Source: Gillisia limnaea DSM 15749 (GTDB lineage Bacteria; Bacteroidota; Bacteroidia; Flavobacteriales; Flavobacteriaceae). From it: a DNA stretch of 64,000 nucleotides. The notes under the pieces were generated by a model, which saw only the letters and a list, made by a program, of their open reading frames with translations, did not search any database and was not told where the DNA came from. The stretch lies in NCBI RefSeq assembly GCF_000243235.1, contig NZ_JH594606.1:2918255-2982254 (forward strand), given 5' to 3'. This document shows positions 8,811 through 17,528 of the stretch, in pieces. The first letter of the stretch is position 1. The number at the start of each line of letters is the position of its first letter. The position numbers and the translations under genes are program-made.

Positions 8811-9221
8811 TTAAATGGTATCTGCAATTGTGAAAATTATAGTTAGGGTTACTCCTATTACCACCAGGTAAACCCCAATATCAAAAAATAGTGCGGAACC
8901 TAAAGACCCTATTACAGGTATAGCTTCAGGATACCAAAGTCCGGTCATGAAAGGCAAATCAAACATAAGAGGAGCCATACCACTTAAAAATGCCAGTGCT
9001 AGTCCAACGGGCATTAAAAATCCCGGATGAAATCTTATTAAAGTCTTCGTATTGGATAGACCATTTGCAAATGCATGGAGTACAAATGCAATAGAAGCCA
9101 TTAAACCTCCTACAAAGCCACCTCCGGGAAGGTAATGTCCGCGTAAAAGTATGAAGACTGAAAATAACAACAAAACCGGCAAAAGATAAGCGGAAGCTGT
9201 TTTTAATATTATTGTTCTCAT
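8811..9221 (-). CDS. mnhB: Mrp Na+/H+ antiporter subunit B
   Basis: 136 residues, four helices. RGHYLPGGGFVGGLMASIAFVL (about 27-48) is the hallmark GH-xPGGGFxGG motif of MnhB. It begins with the Thr-Ile-rich first helix typical of the family (MRTIILKTASAYLLPVLLLFS). It lies 10 nt after mnhA and 3 nt before mnhC, so it belongs to the same operon. Confidence 0.94.
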   Translation of the reverse strand: MRTIILKTASAYLLPVLLLFSVFILLRGHYLPGGGFVGGLMASIAFVLHAFANGLSNTKTLIRFHPGFLMPVGLALAFLSGMAPLMFDLPFMTGLWYPEAIPVIGSLGSALFFDIGVYLVVIGVTLTIIFTIADTI

Positions 9222-9231
9222 TGTTCGTTTA

Positions 9232-11538
9232 TTAACGTTGATCTGTTTTTTTAAGTCTTAATTTTAATAAGCCGAAAACCCCAATGGCCGCAATAGCCAA
9301 AACCGAAATTTCCATGAAAGTATCAGATCCTCTAAAATCTACCAAAATAACATTTACAACATTTTTACCATGCGCAAGCAAATAGGCATTTTGAGCATAG
9401 TATTCACTAATTTCCATATTTACCGGTTGTGCAAGGACTTCCAGGATCAATATGGTGATTATTGATCCAAATGAAAGTGCGAGAACTCCATCTCTTATAC
9501 GGGTTTTATAATCTGAAAGCTTTAAATATCTGGGTAATCTATATAGCACCAAAACAAAAAGGATTACGGTAAGCGTATCTATTGAGAATTGCGTCATAGC
9601 AAGATCCGGGGCACTATAGAAAACAAATATCAAACAAATAGCGAGTCCCATTACTCCCATAGAAGCAACGGCAGCAAGCCTGGATCTTGTAAACACTACA
9701 AAAAATACAGCAATTAGCAGGATAGTTACAACCACGATCTCATAAACTGTTATTTCAGATAAAGTCGAAAAATCCATTGAAAAATTTGCAGTATTATATA
9801 ATACGTATCCTGTTAACCCTATTAGGAACACCAGGATCGTTGATACATAATTTCGAAGATATCCATTTTGAAAAATCCTGGTCCATAAAGAGGAAAACTT
9901 GTTGAACAAGCTCCAAAATCCGGAAATAATAGATTCCGGAGAGATGTATTCCACCCGGGTGACCATTTTAACCAGTTTTTGAGAAGGCTTGATCGTGAAA
10001 TACAGAACGGTACCAATTACAATGGTAGCAACACTTAGCCACAACACAGTATTAAATCCATGCCAAAGTTGAAGGTGTTGATCGCCAGCATCCTGTCCCA
10101 TAGCTGCAACTACCGGCTTTATAAGTGATCCTTCAATAATCCCGGGGAAAACTCCAAAAACGATTCCGGCAACCGAAAGAATTATTGGTGGCCCCCATAA
10201 CAGGATTCCAGGCTTTTTTGTTTTTTCAAACCTTTCAGGCAGTTGGCCTATAAAAGGACTTATTCCGGCCACAAAACCAGCATGTAGCAATAAAATCTTC
10301 GTGATTAATATCAATGCGATCCACAATAGCGGAGTACCCACCAAAGCAAGGGTAGATTCGTAGGTTAATTCTTTTCCAAGGAAACCTATTGTTGGTGGGA
10401 TCCCTGCACTGGAAATTGCAGCAAGAAACCCGGCAATAGCAACCGGTAACATTACCTTTCTAAGCCCGCGTAAAATAGTGACATCCCGGGAAAGGGTTTG
10501 ATGATCTATAATACCTGTAACAAGAAAAAGAGTTGCTTTATACAAAGCATGCACAACTATAAAAACAGCAGCAGCCAATAATGCCGCTTCGGTTCCCTGA
10601 CCTATCAAAAACACAAGAATCCCAAGAGCCGATATGGTTGAATATGCCAGGATCCCCTTTAGATCTGTACGAAAAAGGGTATGAATGGCAGCATATACCA
10701 TAGTGATTGACCCTACAATAATTAATGTGGAGTTCCAGAATTCCTGATTTCCCAAAACCGGAGTCATTCGCATAAGCAGATATATCCCGGCTTTTACCAT
10801 AGTAGCAGAATGCAAATAGGTTGAAACCGGAGTAGGAGCCTTCATAGCTCCTGGTAACCAGAAATGAAACGGAAATTGTGCCGACTTGGTAAAGGCAGCT
10901 CCAAAAATAAGAATGGCTATAAGAATATAATATGGGCTTGCAGCAATCTCACCGCTGGAATTCATAAGTTCATCAATACTATAACTTCCTCCTACAGAGC
11001 CTAAAACCAAAGCACCGGCAAGAAGTGATAATCCACCAAGACCTGTAATTGCAAGGGCAGTAATAGCAGATTTTCTCGATTCTGGATTGGAATTATTGAA
11101 ACCAATTAGAAAAAATGAGCTAATACTTGTTAGTTCCCAGAAAACAAAAAGGGTTATTAAATTATCTGAAAGTACCAAACCCAGCATGGCCGCCATGAAC
11201 ATACTAAGATACCCATAAAATCTATCCAGATATTTATGATTTTTTAAGTATGCAGCGGTGTAAACGAAAACCAGAAAGCCTATTCCTGTAATCATTAGCG
11301 AAAAAAGCAGGGACAGCCCATCGAGAGTAAAATCAAGATTTACCCCAAAAGAGGGAACCCAGGAATAACTATGAACGATTGTTCCGCCAGCAGAAATCTC
11401 TGGAATAAACTGAAGAAAATAACCAAATAATACCAGGGGTATAGCCGCGGAAATGATCCCCGGCTTCCCCTTGAAAAATTTTCCGGTAAAAACCAATAAC
11501 AACGAAAATAGAAAACCTAATAGTATAGCTATAAGCAT
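9232..11538 (-). CDS. mnhA: Mrp Na+/H+ antiporter subunit A
   Basis: 768 residues, about 20 helices, homologous to NuoL of complex I with the extra C-terminal domains found in MrpA. E135 in LFVFWELTS and K218 in GAAFTKSAQFPFHFWLPGAM are the expected channel residues, and STYLHSATMVKAGIYLL follows. The C-terminal part (from about 620) contains the DUF4040-like block SRLAAVASMGVMGLAICLIF and a final MnhB-like section with DTFMEISVLAIAAIGVFGLLKL. As first gene of the mnhABCDEFG operon it has a TATATTTG box just upstream on the minus strand. Length and order match group-1 Mrp systems, which give Na+ and alkali tolerance. Confidence 0.95.
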   Translation of the reverse strand: MLIAILLGFLFSLLLVFTGKFFKGKPGIISAAIPLVLFGYFLQFIPEISAGGTIVHSYSWVPSFGVNLDFTLDGLSLLFSLMITGIGFLVFVYTAAYLKNHKYLDRFYGYLSMFMAAMLGLVLSDNLITLFVFWELTSISSFFLIGFNNSNPESRKSAITALAITGLGGLSLLAGALVLGSVGGSYSIDELMNSSGEIAASPYYILIAILIFGAAFTKSAQFPFHFWLPGAMKAPTPVSTYLHSATMVKAGIYLLMRMTPVLGNQEFWNSTLIIVGSITMVYAAIHTLFRTDLKGILAYSTISALGILVFLIGQGTEAALLAAAVFIVVHALYKATLFLVTGIIDHQTLSRDVTILRGLRKVMLPVAIAGFLAAISSAGIPPTIGFLGKELTYESTLALVGTPLLWIALILITKILLLHAGFVAGISPFIGQLPERFEKTKKPGILLWGPPIILSVAGIVFGVFPGIIEGSLIKPVVAAMGQDAGDQHLQLWHGFNTVLWLSVATIVIGTVLYFTIKPSQKLVKMVTRVEYISPESIISGFWSLFNKFSSLWTRIFQNGYLRNYVSTILVFLIGLTGYVLYNTANFSMDFSTLSEITVYEIVVVTILLIAVFFVVFTRSRLAAVASMGVMGLAICLIFVFYSAPDLAMTQFSIDTLTVILFVLVLYRLPRYLKLSDYKTRIRDGVLALSFGSIITILILEVLAQPVNMEISEYYAQNAYLLAHGKNVVNVILVDFRGSDTFMEISVLAIAAIGVFGLLKLRLKKTDQR

Positions 11539-12057
11539 GTGCGACTTAAATATTCAGTTATTCGCAAATATAACAGTTATTATTGAAGTAATAAGTGAAG
11601 TAATTCGGTTAAGTAATAACAAATTGGCAGGATTAATAGTATCAAACTATATATAAATAAATCTTAAATAATTCTCAAAAACAATCTTAAAAATGTACTT
11701 AATACACATATTAAAGCCAGGTAAAATAGATGAGTAAGATTATTTATGTCTTAAAAAAAATTGAAACTCATAATCTTGTATTTCCATCTAATTGGAAATC
11801 AATTATTTAAATTTTAAATTTTTTTGGTTATAAAAAATCATACTTTAAAAAAGGGTAGTTTTTCACTTTTGGTATTGTCAATAGTCCAGTCTTTCTCCTT
11901 GCCTTATTTATAAAAAAAACCGATAATCTGGCTGTTCTAAAATACATTCAACCAAAAAATAAGTATTTTTCGCCGTTGTATTTAATATTTGGCAACCTAG
12001 GAATTACGATCTTTTAGGAGAAGGCATTTTTTTTAGCTTCTCTTTTATCGAACAAGT
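11539..12057. other. 519-nt AT-rich gap; only weak signals seen
   Basis: Between the divergent mnhA and MazG-like regions. It holds a possible mnhA promoter at 11565-11572 and an imperfect inverted repeat GAGAAG/CTTCTC near 12018-12041 followed by TTTT. No convincing coding frame, repeat-family copy or RNA gene was recognised in the remainder. Confidence 0.6.
11565..11572 (-). promoter_or_regulatory. Candidate -7 box of the mnh operon
   Basis: On the minus strand this reads TATATTTG, matching the Bacteroidetes -7 consensus TAnnTTTG, 27 nt before the mnhA start. No clear TTG box was found at the right distance upstream, so support is partial. Confidence 0.4.
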
Positions 12058-12252
12058 ATGAATAAAATTAATACCGAAGAATTAAAAAATCTTCGAAAAA
12101 ATTTTCAACATAAAAAGGATATATTAATTAAAAATAATTATTCAAACCTATGGTCGCTATCGGGAGACCTTTTAAAAACAAAAAAACATGAAAAAGAGGA
12201 TCGCAGCAGTTCACGAATTTCACTCGGCGTTTGGATTGGGAATCAAAAATAG
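12058..12252 (+). other. Short doubtful ORF overlapping the pyrophosphohydrolase gene
   Basis: A 64-codon frame rich in Lys, Asn and Leu (starts MNKINTEELKNLRKNFQHKK). Its last 65 nt run in another frame through the start of the next gene. No family is recognised and the AT-rich DNA makes such a frame likely by chance. The first 130 nt could be a remnant of a lost gene or a leader peptide. Low confidence that it is expressed. Confidence 0.15.
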
Positions 12253-12574
12253 CCCGGCAGCCCATTTGGGTGAGGCTAAGAATTTACTCAGGTTTAATCT
12301 TATGAAGGAGGAAAATGAGGAGTATCTTGAAGCTGCCAATAATAATGATCTTACTGAAGTGGCAGATGCCTTGGGCGATATGCTTTATATTTTATGCGGA
12401 ACTATTATTGAACACGGGATGCAGCATAAAATTGAACAGGTTTTCGAGGAAATCCAGCGCAGTAATATGAGTAAGCTGGGCGAAGATGGGAAACCTGTAT
12501 TTAGGGAGGATGGCAAGGTTCTCAAAGGACCAAATTATTTTCCCCCGGATATAACTTCAATTCTAAAAAAATAA
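12188..12574 (+). CDS. MazG-like / phosphoribosyl-ATP pyrophosphohydrolase-fold nucleotide hydrolase
   Basis: 128 residues of the all-alpha NTP pyrophosphohydrolase superfamily. The Mg2+ motif ExxE-(12)-ExxD is seen as E41..E44 and E57..D60 in EENEEYLEA and LTEVADALGD. The HEFHSAFGLGI start and the C-terminal SNMSKLGEDGKPVFREDGK segment are typical of the stand-alone type found in Bacteroidetes. Such enzymes hydrolyse nucleoside triphosphates to the monophosphate and pyrophosphate, often as house cleaning; the substrate here is unknown. The ATG at 12188 fits the domain start. Monocistronic; converges on ilvE through a shared hairpin. Confidence 0.85.
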   Translation: MKKRIAAVHEFHSAFGLGIKNSPAAHLGEAKNLLRFNLMKEENEEYLEAANNNDLTEVADALGDMLYILCGTIIEHGMQHKIEQVFEEIQRSNMSKLGEDGKPVFREDGKVLKGPNYFPPDITSILKK

Positions 12575-12612
12575 ATTCGGGAATCCATAAGTATATTTTC
12601 CGGGATTGATAT

Positions 12613-12650
12613 AAAAGAAAAAGACCTCCAATACGGAGGCCTCTTTTATT
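12613..12650. terminator. Bidirectional terminator between pyrophosphohydrolase gene and ilvE
   Basis: Inner stem CCTCC/GGAGG with loop AATAC, extended by imperfect AAAAGA/TCTTTT flanks, so that a T run follows in either direction. It lies between two convergent genes. Confidence 0.75.
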
Positions 12651-12672
12651 TTCGATGGATCAAGGACGTGAT

Positions 12673-13746
12673 CTATTCTTTTACTTCATATCTCCAACCA
12701 AATGGATCTTCTGCAAGGTTATACTGAATTTTCATCAGTTTGTCTTTAAGGAAACTTGCATAAGATTCGGTGAGTTTTGGTAATTCATATTTTTCACCTT
12801 TGTAACCAAATCCATTAATAGGATTAATTACAGCTGCGGTTCCGGCTCCAAAGATCTCTTTAAGTGAACCGTCTTTTGCAGCTTCCACAATTTCTTTCAC
12901 AGATATTTTTCTAACTTCTACCGGGATATCATAAACATCTGCCATGGCGATCAAACTTTTTCTGGTAATCCCATCCAGGATTCTGTCGCTAATGGGCGCG
13001 GTTAGCAATTTATCGTTCACCCGGAAAAAGATATTCATAGTTCCCGCTTCCTCAAGGAATTCATGAGAATTTGCATCGGTCCAAATAATTTGCTGGAAAC
13101 CTTCTTCTTTTGCAAGATTGGTGGGATAGAATTGAGCACCGTAATTTCCGGCAGCTTTCGCAAAACCTACACCGCCATCGGCAGCACGGCTAAATTCTTC
13201 AGAGAATTTCACCCTCACTTCTCCTGTATAATAGGATTGCGCAGGAGAACAAATGATCATGAATTTATAGTTTTTCCCGGGGGATGCTGAAACTCCCGGT
13301 TCTGTAGCGATTACAAAAGGTCGTATGTATAATGAATTTCCAAAGCCTTTTTTGATCCAGTCTTTGTCAAGTTTTAGCAAAGCCTCCAAACTTTTGAAAA
13401 AATATTCTTTGGGAAATTCCGGAATGGCTAATCTTTTAGAGGATTTATTGATCCTGTTGAAATTTTCCTCCGGACGAAACATCCATATCGTATCATCATT
13501 ATCTCTAAAAGCTTTCATACCTTCAAACACGGCCTGTCCATAATGAAACACTTTAGCCGAAGGTTCAAGCTCAATAGGACCGTAAGGCCTTATTTTTGGT
13601 TGTTGCCATTCACCGTTCTCATAATCACAAACCATCATATGATCTGTAAATGTGTTCCCGAAGGTTAGATTTTCAAAATCTACGGATTTTATTTTAGAAC
13701 TAGGGGCTTTTACAATATCTATGCGGATGGTAGCGTCGTTTTTCAT
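12673..13746 (-). CDS. ilvE: Branched-chain amino acid aminotransferase
   Basis: 357 residues from the second Met (MKNDATIRIDIV); fold-type IV PLP enzyme that transaminates Leu, Ile and Val with 2-oxoglutarate. HYGQAVFEGMKAFR is the typical BCAT segment, K197 in AKAAGNYGAQ is the cofactor lysine, and FLEEAGTMNIFF then TAPISDRILDGITRKS follow as in the large eukaryote/actinobacterial-like BCAT group. The start at 13746 is favoured over 13755 because a good promoter (13767-13796) would start transcription near 13760. Monocistronic, ending at a shared terminator. Confidence 0.93.
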   Translation of the reverse strand: MKNDATIRIDIVKAPSSKIKSVDFENLTFGNTFTDHMMVCDYENGEWQQPKIRPYGPIELEPSAKVFHYGQAVFEGMKAFRDNDDTIWMFRPEENFNRINKSSKRLAIPEFPKEYFFKSLEALLKLDKDWIKKGFGNSLYIRPFVIATEPGVSASPGKNYKFMIICSPAQSYYTGEVRVKFSEEFSRAADGGVGFAKAAGNYGAQFYPTNLAKEEGFQQIIWTDANSHEFLEEAGTMNIFFRVNDKLLTAPISDRILDGITRKSLIAMADVYDIPVEVRKISVKEIVEAAKDGSLKEIFGAGTAAVINPINGFGYKGEKYELPKLTESYASFLKDKLMKIQYNLAEDPFGWRYEVKE

Positions 13747-13766
13747 TAGGTACATTTTAGTACTTG

Positions 13767-13796
13767 CAAATTTACCGAAATATAAATAGAATCAAA
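13767..13796 (-). promoter_or_regulatory. ilvE promoter of the Bacteroidetes type
   Basis: On the minus strand TTTG (13796-13793), an 18-nt spacer and TAAATTTG (13774-13767) match the TTG / TAnnTTTG consensus. Transcription would begin near 13760, about 14 nt before the ilvE ATG at 13746. Confidence 0.75.
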
Positions 13797-13810
13797 ATCG
13801 AAACTTTTGG

Positions 13811-13818
13811 TAAATTTG
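13811..13818 (+). promoter_or_regulatory. Candidate -7 box for the DUF4920 lipoprotein gene
   Basis: TAAATTTG matches TAnnTTTG, 39 nt before the preferred ATG at 13857. No matching TTG box is seen upstream. It faces away from the ilvE promoter. Confidence 0.4.
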
Positions 13819-13856
13819 ACAGGTTATTAGGTTTTAACCTTAAAAATGAAATAATT

Positions 13857-14366
13857 ATGAGAAATATTTGGCTTTTAACTTTAATTAGTGTGCTATTGGT
13901 TAGCTCCTGTAAGAATAAAAACCGGGAGGAAGCCTCTGCTCAAAATGAACAGGAAATGGAGTATGCTTCCTATGGGGAGCAAATTTCAGCTCAAAGCGCC
14001 CTTTCTTCTGAAGAAATGATGACGAAGTATAAAAATTTAAAACCCGGAGATACACTTGAATTGAGTTTTGAAGGAAAAGTGAGTTCAGTGTGTAAGAGTA
14101 AAGGCTGCTGGATGGAGTTGGAACTTCCGGAGGAAGAAAATGTTATGGTAAAATTTAAGGACTATGGATTCTTTGTTCCGAAGGATATTGAAGAAAAAAA
14201 AGTTTTAATCCAAGGCAAGGCTTATATAGCTGAAGTTTCTGTGGAAGAACAGCGACATTATGCAGAGGACAATGGAAAATCTGAAGCTGAAATAGCCGAA
14301 ATTACCCAGCCTAAACGTACCTTGTCGTTTATTGCAGATGGCGTACTTATAAAAAAAACCGAATAA
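13857..14366 (+). CDS. DUF4920 lipoprotein
   Basis: 169 residues from MRNIWLLTLISVLLVSSC, a type-II signal peptide whose VSSC forms the lipobox, so a lipid-anchored envelope protein is expected. The in-frame upstream start at 13764 is rejected because it places 31 charged residues before the signal. The domain (about 45-165) contains SSVCKSKGCWMELELP and FKDYGFFVPKDIEEKKVLIQGKA, the Cys-containing core of DUF4920. No function is established for this family. Its stop directly abuts the TTG start of mnmD, suggesting coupled translation. Confidence 0.8.
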   Translation: MRNIWLLTLISVLLVSSCKNKNREEASAQNEQEMEYASYGEQISAQSALSSEEMMTKYKNLKPGDTLELSFEGKVSSVCKSKGCWMELELPEEENVMVKFKDYGFFVPKDIEEKKVLIQGKAYIAEVSVEEQRHYAEDNGKSEAEIAEITQPKRTLSFIADGVLIKKTE

Positions 14367-15041
14367 TTGAAAAGAGAAATTATTGAGACAGCAGATGGTT
14401 CGAGCACTATTTATCTCCCTGAACTAAATGAGCATTATCATTCTAAACATGGAGCTATCCAGGAGGCCCAACATGTTTTTATTAAGATGGGACTTTTAGA
14501 GGTGATATCCCGCACGAATCCTTCTAATATCTCCATACTGGAAATAGGTTTTGGAACCGGTTTGAATGCCCTGGTTACCTGGCAGCAAATCCAAAATGAA
14601 AATATCTCTTTAAATTATACCGGAGTGGAAGCCTATCCTGTTTTAGAGGAGGAGGTTGCCAACCTTAATTTTCCTGAAGAATTAAGCGAAATAAATGGGC
14701 GCTCATTCTTTACAGCATTGCACGCGGGAAGTTGGGAAGAAACTCATAAGCTTTCGGAAAATTTTACGCTAACTAAACAAAAGAAATTTTTCCATGAAAT
14801 CGATGATAAATTACAATATGATCTTATCTATTTTGATGCTTTTGGAGCCCGGGTTCAACCCGATTTATGGACGGTGGATATTTTTAGAAAAATGCATGAT
14901 TCCCTTATTCCTGGAGGAATACTGGTTACCTATGCTGCTAAAGGATCTGTGAGAAGGGCTATGTTGGAAGTTGGGTTCCTTGTAGAGAGACTGCCCGGAC
15001 CGCCGGGAAAACGCGAAATGTTAAGAGCGACCAAAAAATAG
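14367..15041 (+). CDS. mnmD: tRNA (5-methylaminomethyl-2-thiouridine) methyltransferase, MnmD type
   Basis: 224 residues, equivalent to the N-terminal (methyltransferase) half of MnmC. It methylates the wobble uridine side chain in tRNA using SAM. ILEIGFGTGLNALVTW (about 52-67) is the SAM loop, YFDAFGARVQPDLWT (151-165) holds the conserved DAF motif, and GGILVTYAAKGSVRRAM the catalytic-end segment. The oxidase half of MnmC is absent, as in many Bacteroidetes. The start is TTG, immediately after the TAA of the preceding gene; no better start lies nearby. Confidence 0.88.
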   Translation: MKREIIETADGSSTIYLPELNEHYHSKHGAIQEAQHVFIKMGLLEVISRTNPSNISILEIGFGTGLNALVTWQQIQNENISLNYTGVEAYPVLEEEVANLNFPEELSEINGRSFFTALHAGSWEETHKLSENFTLTKQKKFFHEIDDKLQYDLIYFDAFGARVQPDLWTVDIFRKMHDSLIPGGILVTYAAKGSVRRAMLEVGFLVERLPGPPGKREMLRATKK

Positions 15042-15113
15042 AAAAATTGCCTGTTAAATCAATAATAAAATTTAGCCGGAGCTTAGACTGATTACTACCT
15101 TGTAAGAAAAAAA

Positions 15114-16016
15114 ATGCGAATATTAATAACAGGAGCTACAGGCTTGGTTGGATCTCATATCACCCAGCTTTGCAAGGAAAAAGGAATTGCAGTTAATTAT
15201 CTCACCACGAGTAAAGAAAAGATCAAAGATCAGCCGCAGAATCAGGGTTTTTTTTGGAATCCCGAAGCAGGAGAGATCGATGAGGCTTGCTTTAAAGATA
15301 TAAATGCCATTATCCATTTAGCGGGTGCAAGCGTAGCTAAACGCTGGACAAGCAGTTATAAAAAAGAAATTATAGAAAGCAGGGTGAATTCTGCAGCTTT
15401 GCTTCACAGGACTATCCAGAATTTAAATTTTAAAATACCACATTTCATATCTGCCAGCGCGATAGGAATTTATTCAAGTTCCTATGAGAAATTATATTTT
15501 GAGGAAGATACAGCGGTAGATGATTCCTTTTTAGGAGAGGTTGTGGTCCGTTGGGAAAAAGCTGCCGATGAGTTTGCACAACTTGGAATGGAAGTTTCCA
15601 AAATACGAATTGGGCTGGTCCTTGCAAAAGAAGGAGGAGCGTTGCCAAAAATGAAAGATCCTGTTTCTTTTAATTTGGGAGCTGCCTTTGGAAGCGGCAG
15701 GCAATGGCAATCCTGGATCCATGTGGATGATCTCGCAGGAATATTCTTGCATGTGCTGGAAAATAAGCTGCCGGGAGTGTATAACGGGGTTGCGCCAAAT
15801 CCGGTAACCAATAAGGAATTGATGGAAGAAATAGCAGGCAGGCTGGATAAATCTATTTGGTTGCCAAATATTCCCGAAGTTGCTTTAAAGTTATCTTTGG
15901 GAGAAATGTCCAGAGTCTTGCTGGCTAGTCAGCGGGTGAGTTCAGATAAAATAGAAAAGGCAGGATATGAATTTAAGTTCAAGAATCTTCCAAAAGCTTT
16001 AGAGGACCTGCTCTAA
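15114..16016 (+). CDS. TIGR01777 / YfcH-type NAD-dependent epimerase-like protein
   Basis: 300 residues of the extended short-chain dehydrogenase fold. The N-terminal GATGLVGSH (7-15) is the dinucleotide-binding loop; NAIIHLAGASVAKRW and HFISASAIGIYSSS are characteristic of the TIGR01777 subfamily (DUF1731 domain at the C-terminus, about 245-295, with RVSSDKIEKAGYEFKF). The substrate is unknown in any species as far as I know. It stands 72 nt after mnmD on the same strand and ends 4 nt before a strong bidirectional terminator. Confidence 0.88.
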   Translation: MRILITGATGLVGSHITQLCKEKGIAVNYLTTSKEKIKDQPQNQGFFWNPEAGEIDEACFKDINAIIHLAGASVAKRWTSSYKKEIIESRVNSAALLHRTIQNLNFKIPHFISASAIGIYSSSYEKLYFEEDTAVDDSFLGEVVVRWEKAADEFAQLGMEVSKIRIGLVLAKEGGALPKMKDPVSFNLGAAFGSGRQWQSWIHVDDLAGIFLHVLENKLPGVYNGVAPNPVTNKELMEEIAGRLDKSIWLPNIPEVALKLSLGEMSRVLLASQRVSSDKIEKAGYEFKFKNLPKALEDLL

Positions 16017-16019
16017 AAT

Positions 16020-16050
16020 GAAAAGAGGCTGCAATTTGCAGCCTCTTTTC
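16020..16050. terminator. Strong bidirectional terminator
   Basis: A perfect 13-bp stem (GAAAAGAGGCTGC / GCAGCCTCTTTTC) with a 5-nt loop between the convergent epimerase and YceI genes. The A/T ends give a U tract in either direction. Confidence 0.85.
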
Positions 16051-16070
16051 ATACTATTTCTTGTGACTAA

Positions 16071-16739
16071 TTAAGCTTTTTTGGCTTTCACGTTAAGTGT
16101 AAGAATAATATCATCATTGATGAATTTATCACCAAGTCCGTCAAATACAGATTTAGATCCGTAATTCACATTCCACTTTGTTCTGTCAATTGTGAAAGGC
16201 TCACTTGTTAATTCTAGAGAATCTTCAGATTGATTGATGGTCACAGGAAATTCAATGTTTTTGGTTTCTTCTTTCATCGTAAGATTTCCCTGTAACATTG
16301 TTTGTCCGTTCATTTTATTAACACCGGTTACTTCAAAAGTTGCTTCAGGGAATTGGTTCACATTAAAAAAGTCTCCCTCTTTCCCTTCAACAGTCCCTTT
16401 CAAATGGTTTTCCAGGTTGTTTTTATCATCGCCCTCAAGATCTGTAACATTGATTGAAGTCATAGAAATTACAAAAGTTCCACTTTCAATAATGCTGTCA
16501 TTTGCTTTAAAGGTTCCGTTTTTCAATTGAATGGTACCTGTATGAGTTCCGGTTGGTTTATTACCTTTCCAATCAATTACAGATGCATCAGTATCTACTG
16601 CATATTCCATAGTTTCTGCATTTGCAATTGCTACTTCTTTAGCATCTTCTGTAGTTGTTTCTTTATTATCATTTTTACAACCTACTGTTGCCATTGCGAT
16701 ACCTGCAATCATAAAAACGTTTAAAAATGTTTTTTTCAT
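16071..16739 (-). CDS. YceI-family lipoprotein
   Basis: 222 residues. The signal MKKTFLNVFMIAGIAMATVGC has a lipobox (ATVGC), followed by an acidic Thr-rich linker. The YceI barrel spans about 45-220: YAVDTDASVIDWKGNKPTGTHTG, the middle HLKGTVEGKEGDFFNVNQFPEATFEVTG, and the end FTIDRTKWNVNYGS. YceI proteins are lipocalin-like barrels that bind isoprenoid chains; lipoprotein versions are common in flavobacteria. Function here is unproved. Single gene with a possible weak promoter. Confidence 0.9.
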   Translation of the reverse strand: MKKTFLNVFMIAGIAMATVGCKNDNKETTTEDAKEVAIANAETMEYAVDTDASVIDWKGNKPTGTHTGTIQLKNGTFKANDSIIESGTFVISMTSINVTDLEGDDKNNLENHLKGTVEGKEGDFFNVNQFPEATFEVTGVNKMNGQTMLQGNLTMKEETKNIEFPVTINQSEDSLELTSEPFTIDRTKWNVNYGSKSVFDGLGDKFINDDIILTLNVKAKKA

Positions 16740-16833
16740 CTTAATTTAAGTTTAAATTTTAAATAAGCTGCGAAAGTATCACATCTGCTCTTATAAATGC
16801 CCTAAACATATATTAAATATTCTTAGATGACAT

Positions 16834-16866
16834 TTTGACAATTTTGTAGAATTGGCAGTAATTTTG
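16834..16866 (+). promoter_or_regulatory. grpE-dnaJ promoter of the Bacteroidetes type
   Basis: TTTG (16834-16837), a 21-nt spacer and TAATTTTG (16859-16866) match the phylum consensus. Transcription is expected near 16873, which places the ATG at 16900 after a short leader and excludes the upstream frame start at 16852. Confidence 0.75.
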
Positions 16867-16899
16867 ACCTGTGTGAATCAAATCAAATTTGGAAAAGAA

Positions 16900-17490
16900 A
16901 TGAATAAAAATAAAGAAAATAACCATCCCGAAAATAATAACGAACCAAATCAGGATCCTTCTGTTAAAGGACAAGTGGAGGAACTTTTGGATGATGCTAT
17001 CGAGGAAGTAGAGCAGCAGCAGGATGAGGAGGGAACTCTTTCAGAAACAGAGCAGTTGAAAAATCATCTTGAAAAGGAAAAGGATAAATTCCTGAGGTTG
17101 TTTGCAGAATTTGAGAATTATAAAAGGCGTACTTCCAAGGAAAGACTGGAGTTGTTTAAAACAGCCAACCAAGAGGTAATGACTGCGATGTTGCCTGTAT
17201 TGGATGATTTTGACAGAGCGCTTGTTGAAATAAATAAGGCCAAGGATAAAAACCTTTTAAAAGGAGTGGAACTTATTCACAATAAATTTAAGGAGACCTT
17301 GAAAAACAAAGGGTTGGAAGCTATGAATACTGAAAAGGGTGAAACCTTTGATGCCGATATTCACGAAGCTATAACCCAAATTCCGGCGCCATCCGAGAAA
17401 CTAAAAGGCAAGATAGTTGATGTTGTTGAGCGTGGTTACAAACTTGGCGAGAGAATTATTCGCTTTCCTAAAGTGGTGATTGGGCAGTAA
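16900..17490 (+). CDS. grpE: Nucleotide exchange factor GrpE
   Basis: 197 residues from MNKNKENNHPENN. A charged, disordered N-terminus (about 1-60) leads into the long coiled coil with ERLELFKTANQEVMTAMLPVLDDFDRAL, and the beta domain ends with IVDVVERGYKLGERIIRFPKVVIG, the GrpE signature. GrpE releases ADP from DnaK. The start follows from the promoter at 16834-16866. dnaJ follows after 38 nt; dnaK is not in the window. Confidence 0.96.
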   Translation: MNKNKENNHPENNNEPNQDPSVKGQVEELLDDAIEEVEQQQDEEGTLSETEQLKNHLEKEKDKFLRLFAEFENYKRRTSKERLELFKTANQEVMTAMLPVLDDFDRALVEINKAKDKNLLKGVELIHNKFKETLKNKGLEAMNTEKGETFDADIHEAITQIPAPSEKLKGKIVDVVERGYKLGERIIRFPKVVIGQ

Positions 17491-17528
17491 GGCTTAGAAA
17501 AATCACCTAGAACATACAAAACAAAGAA

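Noticed and set aside
12018-12047. GAGAAG/CTTCTC hairpin with TTTT as a terminator
   Set aside because: No gene ends upstream on the plus strand; the stem is only 6 bp.
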